From positions 68,717,480 through 68,781,479 of the forward strand of contig OU015497.1 in the NCBI GenBank assembly GCA_907164885.2: a stretch of 64,000 nt of DNA, in the 5' to 3' direction. A program made the translations under genes and the position numbers. Positions 12,056 through 23,825 of this stretch are shown one piece after another. The DNA comes from Dolomedes plantarius. Its lineage: Eukaryota > Arthropoda > Arachnida > Araneae > Dolomedidae. The notes below the pieces were generated by a model. It was given only the letters and a program-made list of their open reading frames with translations. It ran no database searches and had not been told where the DNA came from. Numbering within the stretch: position 1 is the stretch's first letter; the number at the start of each line of letters is the position of its first letter.

Positions 12056-13349
12056 AGTGAAATCATGTAAACCATTGTTTAAACACCTATCTCAATGTCC
12101 AAAAAAGGCTTTCCTGCTATGGAAACCGTTCCACTGTGGCATACCCGACTACGACCTGATGGACATATTAGGCGGAGAGGGAACCATAATAACCCAGTGC
12201 TCTCTTAGAAAAGTAAAACAACTTCCAAGGAAAATAAATAAAAAAATAAAAACTGTCATACTCCGATTTTCGAGATCGGATAAAAAATAAAGCCTGAAGT
12301 AAGTGTCTCGGTGGTGTGTCTGATGTTCCCCGTTAATTTTCAGTAACTGCTTTTGAATTGACACCAGATACGACTGCCTGGCTGCGTAATTAAGCAAAAC
12401 TGGAATTTTTATACCCCTGTTCTCTTCCTATATTTCTGCAATCAGAACGGTGAACATATGCTGCTTCGTCCTGCTTCTCCGGAGTATTCTCGGTGCAAAC
12501 GATATTGGTTGGCGTGTGATTATACAATACCTTTATATTAGTTTATTTTGCATGCCGTATAGCTTGTGAATCATCTTATTACGTTATATTTCTCTGAACA
12601 TGTTTCTTGTATCGACAATCGTGGTATGTCGAGAGGCTGTCATCTTCCTCTGACTCAAAGATGTAGCGCATTTGTTGGACGAAAGATGTTTATTGAAACT
12701 TGGCCCACACAACATATAAACAATACACAATCTATACAGAGAGGAGGCTCTATGTACCCTCTGAACCTATGCGCTGGGAACGGTTCATATCTCTCTGAGA
12801 ATGTTCACATCGAGGGCTCATTACTCTAGCCTCCAACCTTCATGTTGGGGCTCCTACCTCTGGTTGTCCCAATTCTCAACTGACTTTCTGCTCCAGACCT
12901 CCTTTGGAGTGTCACCTGTCTCTTCTTGAATTCCCACATAGACCACACATCGTGATGCCCTGCAGTGTCTTTTGGGGGTCCTTCTCCCCGTTTCTTAGAA
13001 TCCCATAGGACTCAGAGACAGCGTTCCATTTCTCACTTTTGTCCTCTATGGTGACGCTCCTACGAAATCTCTATTGTCCATCAACTCATTCTGCACATTC
13101 GTATCTGGTACATACTCTAGATAAAGGCGCCTGATACTACATTTCTGTTCCTCTATTGTATGTCATATTATAATACCATTGTTGAATCTTTTTTCATTCT
13201 CTTTGCCTAAGGACTAGTGAGAATGTTGCCTGCATTGGTAATACATGTTTGCCCGCGTTGGGCACGTTCGTTTTAATCAGATTTTTACTAGTGTTTCCAA
13301 AATGATTTCCCCTGCCCCCAAAAAATATTTTAAATGAATAGTTTAAATA
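12056..13349. other. moderately GC-rich unclassified block (possible LTR or repeat fragment)
   Basis: From about 12560 to 13130 the base composition is near balanced, unlike the flanks, and the text is rich in CCT/TCT on the plus strand. On the minus strand CAATAAACATCTTTCG near 12680 resembles a polyadenylation region of the kind seen in LTRs, but I cannot define TG...CA ends, a primer-binding site or any retroviral-type domain. No protein was recognised. The block runs up to the assembly gap, so a larger element may be cut there. Confidence 0.3.
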
Positions 13350-13449
13350 NNNNNNNNNNNNNNNNNNNNNNNNNNNNNNNNNNNNNNNNNNNNNNNNNNN
13401 NNNNNNNNNNNNNNNNNNNNNNNNNNNNNNNNNNNNNNNNNNNNNNNNN
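13350..13449. other. assembly gap (100 N)
   Basis: There are exactly 100 N characters, a conventional placeholder for a gap of unknown size. Nothing inside can be interpreted, and the open frames that cross it are artefacts. Confidence 0.98.
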
Positions 13450-14070
13450 TCCTCTGAAGAGAAGATCCTTAAGAAACTGGTCCCTGGGGGAGAGTTCTTT
13501 TTTGATTAGCGGTGGAACGTTACAGAAGCGAATGTCAACGGGAGAAAATGTGTGATGGTGAAGAATGTTGATTATCCCTGACCCCTCATTTCGAGAATCC
13601 ACCTACCCCAGGCAGCAACCCTAAAACCAGTGCCAGGTCTCTTCTGGCGGGAGGTCGGCTGTACCTGATTTCCACTTTTCAACCGGTATATTAAACTTCT
13701 AATATCTTGTTAATGTAAGAGACATTTAGAGTAATGGATAAAGAGTGATGAAACGTAATAATTCTAAAAGGATTTCAAAGGAATCGCCAAAATTCTCTCC
13801 ACTGCAGTTACTTACTCATTTAAGTGGAAATTCTGACTGGTTATCGCTGAAGTGAACTGAAAGGTAATTAAAAATAGAGTAAAAGAAAATTTATAGTACA
13901 TTCTGGAATGTAAAATGTTTTGATTAGTTTGAACCATCTTTTATATGATTCTTGCCAACTGAATCCAGATAGGTTAGTTCAGTTCACAATTGTATCCAAA
14001 TACAAACGAAACTGTTGAACGTACACCAAATCACAAGAGGTATTTTTATCCGTTAATTTCCGGTATAAGA
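13450..14070. other. sequence after the gap, no gene recognised
   Basis: The first 230 bases are less AT-rich than the rest and could be the far side of the block before the gap. No domain or repeat structure was recognised. Confidence 0.4.
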
Positions 14071-14073
14071 CAT

Positions 14074-14247
14074 TTTGCTTTGTTCACTTTGACGCCATAA
14101 ATATCAGCGTTACTCGTATCGAAATATTTTAACCAATCAGAGATCTTGGCTATTTCGTGGATAATTGTTTGGTGGTCTGTGATTGGTTGAACATTTTTCG
14201 ATGCGAGTTAAGCATACTTTAATGTTTGCAATGTGAACAAAGGCCTT
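14074..14247. mobile_element. small palindromic MITE-like unit
   Basis: The two halves are imperfect inverted copies of each other. CTTTGTTCACTTTG at about 14078 pairs with the reverse complement of CAATGTGAACAAAGG at about 14230. Further in, ACTCGTATCGAAAT...TTAACCAATCAGAGA pairs with TCTGTGATTGGTTGAACA...TTTCGATGCGAGT. The arms are about 80 bp around a short centre. No open frame and no clear target duplication is present, so the superfamily is unknown. Confidence 0.5.
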
Positions 14248-14744
14248 AGTCATAAAAACTTAGTTTATTTTTCAGAAGAGTTTTAAATATACTTGATATT
14301 TTGTTTAATTCCCGTAAGTTTCTTTAAAGAGTAATCCTTTGATCTCAATCTAACACACGTGTACAATCTGTCATGCTGGATGTTATATCATTGCATATTG
14401 TAATAAAAGAAAGAATCAGAAACTGAAAGCTACGGTAAATGTAATCATGGATTACTTGCAAGCAAAACACTCAAAAAGAAAATGCTCGTTCCTATTGTTA
14501 TTAGGTCAACAAAACTGGATTAATACCTATTTTAGTTCAGAATGAACACCGTGAAGACATTTATTACCAATAATTGTTGGCACCATCCAACGTCCATCAT
14601 AAGATACAAAAATACTTTTATATTTTGACTATGATAGATTCTCTAATGTTCTAAACGGTATAAATTAACGGAAGATGTAAGTAATATTCAAGAACACCCT
14701 GGCTAACAAGATCAGGATTGGAATATTAGCTATATGTTGTTTTT
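14248..14744. other. AT-rich sequence, no gene recognised
   Basis: Nothing interpretable beyond the flank of the SINE that follows. Confidence 0.5.
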
Positions 14745-14754
14745 AAAAAGTTCC

Positions 14755-15101
14755 CAGAGGGGGCGGTGGCCCAGTTGGTAAGAGTAGCTGGCCAGTGATC
14801 TGAAAGTCCCTGGTTCGATGCTTGTCATGTCGACCGCCGTGTTCACTAATGGTGGCCTGGGAAAATAAAATAAGTCGTGGCTGCAATGTCCCCCAAGTTC
14901 TCAAATTTACATTTGGAACTGCGGGGTCAAGTGCTCCGGTCTCATCTCTTGACTCGGTTCAAAATTACGTGACCGGTCCTTTAGCCAAGTGGGAGTCCGA
15001 CACTTGTTGTGCTAATTCAAAACAGGAGCCCCTTTCAGCTCAATAGCCTATCAGGACCTGGTGAATGGAACCTCCAACCAGGGGGCATTAGAAACAACAA
15101 C
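14755..15101 (+). mobile_element. tRNA-derived SINE with A and B boxes and A-rich tail
   Basis: The head shows GGTGGCCCAGTTGG (A-box type) at about 14765 and GGTTCGATGCT (B-box type) at 14812-14822, with tRNA-like spacing. A GC-rich non-tRNA body follows and the element ends in an A-rich tail (GAAACAACAACA). AAAAAGTT plus C or T is found immediately before (about 14745) and after (about 15102), a plausible 8-9 bp target-site duplication. A long open frame across it is incidental. Transcription would be by RNA polymerase III from the internal boxes, with mobility borrowed from a LINE. Confidence 0.75.
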
Positions 15102-15110
15102 AAAAAGTTT

Positions 15111-16394
15111 CTTGCAAAACGTATTGTATATTTGGATTAACTTATGAATTACCAAAAAAACCCCTAAATTTTAGTCAAAGAAAACAAATTAAATTAAGAA
15201 TTCAGTTTGATGATTATGTCAATCTTATGAAATTATTTACACTAGGTGTGCATAGTTATGACTCTCATGTTACGATCAAAACATAATTCTCTTAAAAAAT
15301 TCAAATACATATGAAAACAAAATAGATATTTCCCGTTTTTACCTAAACTTTTGCATCGAGGAATGAAAATTGTCTTTCTTGATATCCATCCATTGTGGAA
15401 ATGACTTGTCGATTTCCACTATGATGACATCGAATGCCGTCTCTTAGAAATATACAAAACGCAGTCATACTAAATTTTACGGTGCCGCTGACCTTTATCC
15501 GCTTCAGGAAAGGAAAGAAAAACTATAATCTCAGTTCAGTAGACAAGAAAATGAGGAAATGTGCAAATATTCCACTAGAAATTCCTGAAATTTTATATTT
15601 TGCAATCTTTAATTTAGATTTTTGTTTGTGTTGTCTTAACTGTAAAAGCGTGCCAGTCGCACTGAATATATGTTTTCGTTTTTAATTTAAAAATATAATA
15701 TTCGCATGCATAAATTTTGCATGCATTTTCTTTCGTACGTTTTCTTTGTAGTTTATTTATTATTTATTTACTTTTACTTTAGACTGACTGATATTTGAAT
15801 ATTTGAAACCAGCAATATCTGTTAAGGAAATTGATATACTTCGTTAATTTCTTCCTGATAAAACATCGAATTCAAGTTGAAAAAGGGGTATTCTAAAATG
15901 CAATTTGCAGTTTATTATTTCTGTTTGTACAGGGCAATAACAATAAGTGCGCTTATATTATTGAAGATAGCGATTCCATTTCTATACAAAGAACTTGGAA
16001 GTGATGTGCGCTAGGAGAACATGAACATCGATTTTATTCACCTGAACGATAATTATTTGTCTTTTCAACATCTGAGGCAATCTAGAGTCATCAATATAAA
16101 TTGGAAAAATTTCAGTACGAAACGTTTGAGTAATAATAAGGGAGGAAAGTTTATGGGAGAGGAATGACGAAGATATGAGATGTTATATAAGACCAGCTTG
16201 TAATATCTTTGCTGGGACTTATATCATACATACTGATGGATACTGTTATTGATACGCAAACCTATTTTCATGGGACCCGTCTCATTTCGTCACTGCAACA
16301 TGGGAAAACATTTTTTCGTCCTACCTTTGTACCTAATCATCACCAACTTATAGATAGGCGATAATCTTCCGTGTGTGGGGGGGGATATTCCAAA
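15111..16394. other. AT-rich sequence, no gene recognised
   Basis: Open frames are short with no recognisable motif. Confidence 0.5.
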
Positions 16395-16449
16395 TTATAT
16401 ATATATGTATATATATATATATATATATATTCATATATATTCATATATA

Positions 16450-16484
<35 letters not shown>
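16395..16484. repeat. (AT)n array with regular TC interruptions
   Basis: The array is about 90 bp long. In its middle the interruption TTC recurs every 10 bases (three ATATATATTC units), showing local unit expansion inside the dinucleotide array. Confidence 0.95.
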
Positions 16485-16486
<2 letters not shown>

Positions 16487-17154
16487 GGGTTCTAAATCGG
16501 AATAATATCCACCAAAAAATTTGATGCGTTTAGCAATGACTGAAACTCAACTAAATACCACTATTTTTTAAAACACATTTATCGAAAAATAAATTCATAA
16601 ACTATTCTCACTTTCGCAGTTCCCCGAATGAAAAAAAAAATGAGATATATCCTTATTAACATCCAAAGTCACATGAACTACATTGCATGCAATGAGCGAG
16701 AGAGAAGCGGCGAAGCTAGAAAAATCAATGGTCTCTTATCAATTTTCCAGTCCTAAAGGACCAAGGGAAAAAAATCTTTAAAGAAAAGAATCCTCAATGA
16801 CTTCGAACTTGTACTTCCCCCTCTAACGAGAGTTCTATTGTATTTCTCTTGTTCGATAATTCACATTACTGTGAGTACAACGCTTGATGACATTTGATGT
16901 ATAGACGACAGAGTAGTATAGGAAAAAGGGAAAATGAAGAAAAAAGAGGTGGGCCAGCCAGAATATAGATGAATCAATGATTGCTGAGCGATGAAAAAGA
17001 AGAAGCGTAAAGTCTAACTCATCGTTTCTGGAAATGTCATCTCCTTTATAAGATTTCCTAAAACTTTGCTGAATGAAGAATTTAAAGAAGTATTCGGCGT
17101 ATGTATATTCTTGTGACGAAAGTATATAAAATATTAAGCTGTGTTTCTTGATAA

Positions 17155-17320
17155 GAAATAATGAAAAATATGCCGTTCAACAGTTGGGATTTTACGATTA
17201 AAGTTTTTCAGAGTTTAATGTTTCTTTCTGATAGTTAGATATCAGCATGTTAATGTTTTCTGCTGGCATCGGAAATACTCGGAAATATATGCATGATCTT
17301 TAAAGTTCTTTTAAACGAGA
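17155..17320 (+). repeat. degenerate direct duplication, copy 1
   Basis: It shares CAGCATGTTAATGTTTT and TGCATGATCTTTAAAGTTC, in the same order, with 17570-17745 about 415 bp downstream. The intervening segments have diverged by indels. Confidence 0.7.
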
Positions 17321-17569
17321 ATAGTTTGTTTTTTTTAAACCTCAGGCGGAATTTTGATTTCATTTCACATGAAATATCTTTAAGTACCTGTCCATATGAT
17401 TTATTTTCTTATTATTGACTTTAAAACAAATTAATCAAATTATGTTCAACAAAACATGCGAATAAAGAAGCTAAATCAAATTTTTATATAAGAAGATTTT
17501 CTATTCCTTTCTGTGGGTAAGGGTATAAAAATAAAAATATCATTTAATTTATAAGATTTCCTAAATAAA

Positions 17570-17745
17570 TAACGCAAAATATGCACTTCAACAGTTCGGA
17601 TTTTACGGTTAAAGATTTTCAGAGTTTAATTTTACTTTATGATGTTTAAATATCAGCATGTTAATGTTTTGTATGGACATTGATTTTTATGTTTTAGACA
17701 TATCGAAAATAAATGCATGATCTTTAAAGTTCTTTTAAAGGAGAC
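17570..17745 (+). repeat. degenerate direct duplication, copy 2
   Basis: Partner of 17155-17320. Both start with a TTCAACAGTT(G/C)GGATTTTACG-type segment and end with CTTTAAAGTTCTTTTAAA. Confidence 0.7.
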
Positions 17746-18875
17746 CATTAATATTCATGTGTCCCTTTTACATGATTTTGATTTTATTTCGTCTGGTATA
17801 GGAATAGAAGTTAACATCCCTAAGTAATATCTTGAGTTAATAAATTGATATAGAATGCACAATAATCTAGACATGTGATAAAGAAGAAAATATTCTCCAA
17901 AAATAAGTTAATTTTAAATTTCAATAAACGAGATATTGAATTTATGTCTGCGAGTAAGGATTTACGCTATTTTAACAATCCTAACAAAACCAATTGTACT
18001 ATTTTTCTGAAGCCAGTTTTAAGTGTTTCATGGTAGCTGTGATTCTGTATATAGTTCAAATATGCGTTTTAAAATTCTAAAAATCATGTAATATATATAT
18101 ACCGAGTTTTTAAAATTATTTCTAAAGATGTCTTGAAATATAAGTGGCCTATTTATCTTTGAAAACGTAGAATAAGATTCTTAAAAACTTTCTAAAAATA
18201 CACTTTAACATTATATCACTTCTTCTATTACATAAATTCTTGAAAGCACTTTGGTGATTCCACAAAGTATAAGTAAAATATATAAATTTAAAACCTCAAT
18301 TTACCTTTATGATAAAATATGAACTGCTACAGATATATCACATAAGATCTTAGAATTTAAATATTCCTCATGCATTACGTATTTAGGCTAAAAAAGGTTA
18401 ATTGTTTGTCTAACTTTAAACCAATATCATTTATTCAAATTTTTCGACGTAAAATGATTGCAATGGGACTCAAATGGAAGACAGTTTAACAAATAATGTT
18501 GAATGTACGAAAGTGTTTTATATTTTAAAAAACCAGGAGAATTTTATAATATGCCAATTTGGCTTCTAAATTTGTGTACCTGAAAGGATAAAAGCTCAAA
18601 AAATTTCTAAAAAAATATTTGTTAATGCAGTAACAAGATGAAAAGTATCAGGATATATATTTATAAATATATTAGACATAATATATCCTATATTAAATAT
18701 TTATCATTAAATTTAGGAAATTTTCTTTTGGGTGATCAATTTGAATTACCAAAGTAATATACATTAGTTTATCAAATATTTGTCACGTGAAGGAGAGTAT
18801 GCTTGGAAATTCCTGAGTGCAAAGCATTACCCGTCATCCTTCAGATATCTATCGATCTAACTAACTTACTAACTA

Positions 18876-18887
18876 TACACACACACA

Positions 18888-18983
<96 letters not shown>

Positions 18984-19010
18984 ATGTGTGTGTGTATTTG
19001 TGTGCGTGTG
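18876..19010. repeat. symmetrical (CA)n-(TA)n-(TG)n microsatellite
   Basis: A (CA)n run leads into about 85 bp of (AT)n, with one phase break near 18941, and then into a (GT)n run. The left and right flanks are reverse complements, so the whole array is a near-palindrome able to form a cruciform or hairpin. Confidence 0.95.
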
Positions 19011-19203
19011 TCTCTGTGAAAGTAACGGATTCAAAACCAGAAGTAGCCTTCACAGCAAACGGTGTATTCTTGTAGTCGTTGACTTCAGTAGTTGTTCACG
19101 TGACAGTAGACTTAAAGTACATGAGGTTATATTCTAAACCAACAGCCAGGTGCCATGAACAGAAAAGGATGACGTTTTAAAAAGGTAAATACATCATTAA
19201 AGC
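19011..19203. other. short AT-rich spacer
   Basis: No feature recognised. Confidence 0.5.
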
Positions 19204-19220
19204 TATATATATATATATAT

Positions 19221-21140
19221 ACTAGCGGACCCGACAGACATTATCCTGTTCAAACATTGTAATTCTAGCTGAAGTACCCGGCGATGCCCGGAATTTTAAG
19301 AATGTTTGTTAACCAAAATCAATTTAAAAATTAACACAGTATAAAAAACATAGAAAAAATATATGTGAAATGTTATACACATCTCAGAATTTCAGCCTTT
19401 CATCATTGTAGTACTAAAATCTGAAAAGTAAAAATGTGAAATTCTCTAGTGTTTGTTAACCAAAATTAATTTAAAACTAAACAGTATAAATAACTTAGAA
19501 AAAAACCACGTGAAATCTTTTACACATGAATAAAAGGAAATCCCAATGTCAAAATATATAAATTCATAAGAAACTCCTCAGAATTCAGATAGATTTAGCC
19601 TTTTATCTTTGGGGCAAAAAATAAGCTGAAATTACATGTTTAGCAGAAATTTCCAATAGAACCATGATATGACTCCAGCGTCCCTCTTAAAAAATGAAGT
19701 GTTTGATTGAGGGCTGCAATCCATTTAACTCCTCTCCACATTTAACTCCTATAAACATCCTCTACATATTAAATTCCTTTTTATCTCCATAATAAGCTCC
19801 TAAGAATTTTGGTAGATTCAGCCTTTCATCATAGTACCACTAAAAACTGAAACATCCTCTCCAGAAATATAAATTTATTAATTTCAATAATTAAACACAT
19901 ACAAATGTATAAATTACACAAAATTTTTTAACCGACATTTGAATAATTCGTAAATGAAAAAGCATATGAAAATAAAGATAATAAGAACTTCCGGAATCGA
20001 AATTAATTACCCTTAATTTTTAATTAATAAAAAACCAACATAATATGAATAAAAACGATAGTTGTTTAAAACCATATGAAAATAAAGCTATTATAAAGAT
20101 AATAATAAAAAAAGGCATAAGAAAATAATGTTCAGGCTTGAAGTTACACTTACAATATAAAGATAGTAATAATAATATAAACCGCGTGTATAAAATATTT
20201 ATCTTTTCAAGCGAAATAAATTAATTTTTAGAAAAAAACTACTTTTAATCGACAAATTAAATATATTGCACAAAATTTTGATTTTACCAACTTTCAACCC
20301 TACAATTTACACACTACTTCTTTGAAGTTGGGTGTTGAAACATCCTCTTTGACAAATTTACATCCTACTTCTTTTAAATAGGGTGTAAATGTAAAGTTTT
20401 AACAACCAATTGAATGCGAGTTAAAAACGATTGTTGTTTAAAATCATATGAAAATTACGCTATTATAAAGATAATAATAAAAAAGCATAGGAAAATAATG
20501 CGTGCGCATGAAGTCAACGTTACGATATAAAGATAGTAATAAAAATCTATATATAGATAAAACAGTTCCGTAACTGACTGACTGACTGATTGACTGACTG
20601 ACATACAACGTACAGACAAAACCGCTGGACCTAAAGGGCTGAAATTTTTCATGGTCATTCTTCTTATAGTGTAGGGGTGCACTAAGAAAGAGTTTTGAAA
20701 AATTCTTCTTAGATTTTTTAAAATTAAATTTTTAAGCCGTTTTTGTAACTTTTTTTAAGTTTGCATTTAAAATAATAATTTGAGGGTTATAAAATTTATA
20801 TCACAAAAAAGATCATAAAAAATCCTTTAAAATGAAATCCTTTTCATATCTTTACCTCCATTTTCTGATTTTTGGTGAATTTTTAAAGATTAATTTTTAA
20901 AATTTAATTTATTAAACGCTGTTCATGTGATTTCTTTTTCTGGTACTTTAAATAAATTTATCGTCACGTAACAACAAAATGGACAAAAAAAAATTCTTTA
21001 AAAAAAATGAAAAGTTCTTGTGGGTCGGTAATTATACATGTGGGAACAGTTGTAAGATTTATAAATTATCAACCTACACAGGTCATAATTTATCCGGCAT
21101 TGCCTGGGATTTTAAGAATATTTGTTAACTAAAATCAATC
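19221..21140 (+). mobile_element. family R interspersed repeat, 5' portion (unclassified)
   Basis: It opens with ACTAGCGGACCCGACAGAC directly after an (AT)n run and then the block CCCGGCGATGCCCGG. Both are start signatures I associate with an abundant arthropod repeat type, though I do not assign a class. The interior repeats AAAATCAATTTAAAAACTA and CTTTCATCATTG-type segments several times and also contains a 370-bp-spaced duplication (about 20030-20180 and 20410-20550, sharing ATTATAAAGATAATAATAAA). Around 20560 a CTGACTGACTGACTGATTGA tract begins another repeat segment. No coding frame was found. At 21141 it is cut by a piggyBac element. Confidence 0.6.
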
Positions 21141-21144
21141 TTAA

Positions 21145-23825
21145 CACTAGAACCGCGGGACTTTCGATATACCTAGAACCGCGGAGCGGGTCAATTTGAC
21201 CCTAGATTGTAAACTTATAAAATATGCACAAGCGCTTAATTTATTTAACTAAAACATTTTATTTTTTAAATAATAATCAATATTTCTCAGAATTTACATT
21301 AAATAATTTATATAAATCAAGAGAAATTAACTTAATTTTTACAAAATTGTATTATTTAAAATTTTATGTCCTTGAGTATAATGACATGTCTCTTTAAAAA
21401 AATATGACATAAATTTCCTAATTTCAATGGAAAAACAGAGTATCTCTTTTTAATATGTTTAGACATAATTTCAAAAATGAAAAATTAAAAATTTTATCAG
21501 TTACTAAAAATTTTATCAGTACTTAGTTTTACAGATTATAAAATCCAATTTATTGTATGCATTTTGTACAAAACTGATTAATAAGTTTTGTACATTTTCC
21601 ACAGATGGGTGCTTTACATTTTGAACAAATATCTAGAGTTTTATTTTCACATTTCGAAATGTCGCATCGGACTCGTTACGCTTAGTTTTTGGTTGTCCGT
21701 CGTTTTCATTGGTTCCTTCACATGCTCTTTTTGCCACCTTTTTATGTCGGGAGAGAACAAACTTTTCTCGCAATTCTTCAACCAAGTCATGAACGAATTG
21801 CCTTCTACTAATAGATTTTCCAGTTACAGCTTTATATAAAACTCAGGCATTAATTGCAGCAAGGTCCAAAATATTACAAAAAAATCTGCACCGGCCACCT
21901 CCGTGAAGAAGACTTGACTGTAAATTTCCTTGCCATTTGTTCAATCACGTCCACATCGTATTTATTTGCGTTGTAGAAAGCGATTGTATCAGGTAGTTTT
22001 TTTGGGTTATCTGCAATTTCTACGTTTGGATGGAGACTACTTAGCAACAAAACGTTTTTATCTTTTTTACCTTGATAAACAGTTAGACTCAGGTCTTTAT
22101 GGGTTAGTACCGTAGTCGAATACAATGTGGATTTTAACATTTTTACAGAGACTAGTATTTCTCTTCATGAGCGTTTTGCAGTTCCTACAAGGCTAGTGTT
22201 TTTGGATTTCAATGCCTCTGCAAGCTTCAGTGTCGTGAAATAGTTGTTCGTAGTGACATTTCAACCTTTGTTCTCATATGGACTTATTAGTCGAAGCACT
22301 GCATATTCAGAAAGAGAAACGTTGGATGGACTTTGGTTATCTTTTCCAACATACGGGAATCCATTTATCAGATATTTTGAGTTAAATCTGCATCTAACCA
22401 GAACTTGATTCCACACTTATCTGGTTTGTTTGGCATGTATTGGATAAACCTACACCTAGCTTTTGTAGGAAATAACTGTTCATCTAGAGTTACATTAGGA
22501 CCTGATGTATAGTTAGTCTATCAATTTTCCCTGAAACGATTCCAGATATCCGAAATAAGGGCAAATTTGTCTGTCTCCAGACGCTTTGATCTTGTTTATT
22601 TTATGTAGAAGCGTAAAAATCCCATTATTTCACGAAATTGGTCTCTTGACATTGTATTTTAGAAAAATGGTGGTCCTCAGTTCTTTGACCACAAGCTATC
22701 CAGTTCAAGTCCTTTTGCACAATATATACCACGTGCATATAAAATTTATATAAAATCATCTATTTTTTCTAATGTTATATCCCATTCTCCTTCTTGAATC
22801 TACCGATGAGCTTCATCTTCAGTACATTTCTTTATGTGTTTCAATATCCATTCATCTATAAAAAGTCTCTAAGCACTTGAAGGACTGTTGTCGATATCAT
22901 TGCGTTTAGCATGTGGTGTTGGGCTCCCAACTTCTTTCAAAATATTACACTTTGATTTTCTTCCTCTATCGTATGTTCCTAATTGAGCGACATTCCAAAT
23001 TGTCCCATCTTTGCCATCTTCATTATTTTCAAATTTGAATGTTAATGTTGATTTCTTTTTCAAATTTCTTTGCGTGTGTGTATCTTTTCTTGGAATGCTT
23101 GATTTTAATTTTTTATCAGATAAATTATCATCAGTATTGCGATGAGAAGGACCAGATATTGTTAGAGCATTGCCAGAGTCATCTTCACTTTAATTTTCTT
23201 CATCCGAATCCAAATTTTATTCATTTGCAGGCAGGTATTCATCCTCACTACTAAAAATCGAATCTTGAGAAACATTTTTCCGAACCTTCTGAATCCTTTT
23301 CAGATAATTGTTTTAAATATTCTAAAGCTTCCTGAACAGCAAGATTACGGCGTCGTGACATAGTTTTTATACATATACTAATTACAGAATAAAAACAACT
23401 TCAAAAAGTCTTCTAAATATTCGCAGTAATTTTTCACTGTATTCGAACGTAGTTCGTGTTTCAAACCTAGTATAATGACCTTGACTGAAATACCTTCACT
23501 ATTCCCCCTTGTGTACAGTCCATTTAAGGAATTCTAGGTTGGGTTAGAAGTATTTTACAGTTACAGTTCGAAAAATTGCATCTGTTTTTCGTTATTTGCG
23601 CATTAACATTTCTTACGGGTCAAATTGACCCGCTCCGCGGTTCTAGGTATAAGTGTTGATTATCGGAAAAATATTTATGTTACGAATTTTTAAATTTGGT
23701 AAATTGTTGTTCACCTTAAAATATTAAAAGTCATAAAAGGAATTGTTTTTTCAATCGATACTTTTCGCGTGGTGATAAATTAAACATCGTTTTGGGTCAA
23801 ATTGACCCGCTCCGCGGTTCTAGTG
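21145..23825 (-). mobile_element. piggyBac-type DNA transposon (defective)
   Basis: TTAA, the duplicated piggyBac target, flanks both ends (21141-21144 and 23826-23829). The ends are inverted: CACTAGAACCGCGG on the left and CCGCGGTTCTAGTG on the right. Each end carries a second subterminal copy with the palindrome GGGTCAA(A/T)TTGACCC next to GCTCCGCGG (about 21170-21205; about 23613-23645). Removing the element restores AAAATCAATC-TTAA-AACTAAACAC, which matches the uninterrupted family R unit, so the insertion into family R is directly visible. The encoded transposase is broken. Confidence 0.88.
21550..23361 (-). pseudogene. piggyBac-family transposase (broken by stops and frameshifts)
   Basis: Minus-strand pieces follow the order of a piggyBac transposase. 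There is an ATG at 23361 with MSRRRNLAVQEALEYLKQL, an acidic N-terminal segment, a DGTIWNVAQLG-type segment near 23010 and LFIDEWILKHIKKCTE near 22850. The C-terminal part of the catalytic core follows (22140-21874), with LSSLHPNVEI and YDVDVIEQM. This is the region of the third and fourth acidic positions; the last of them, usually Asp, appears to be Glu. After SRRWPVQIF come NILDLAAINA, a stop, then LYKAVTGKSISRRQFV. A Cys-rich tail (C-x2-C pairs) ends at a TAA at 21550-21552. Several stops and frame changes make it non-functional. Confidence 0.85.

Larger units (their letters stand above)
16485..18875. other. AT-rich sequence, no gene recognised
   Basis: Apart from the two related segments listed separately at 17155-17320 and 17570-17745, no gene or transposon structure was found. 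Confidence 0.5.

Noticed and set aside
14812..14822. Functional tRNA gene at the B-box match
   Set aside because: No cloverleaf with a full acceptor stem can be drawn, and the body and tail identify it as a SINE.
18841..19053. Tyr-Ile repeat proteins from (AT)n arrays (also near 27.2, 31.6 and 43.1 kb)
   Set aside because: They are translations of microsatellites and have no biological support as proteins.
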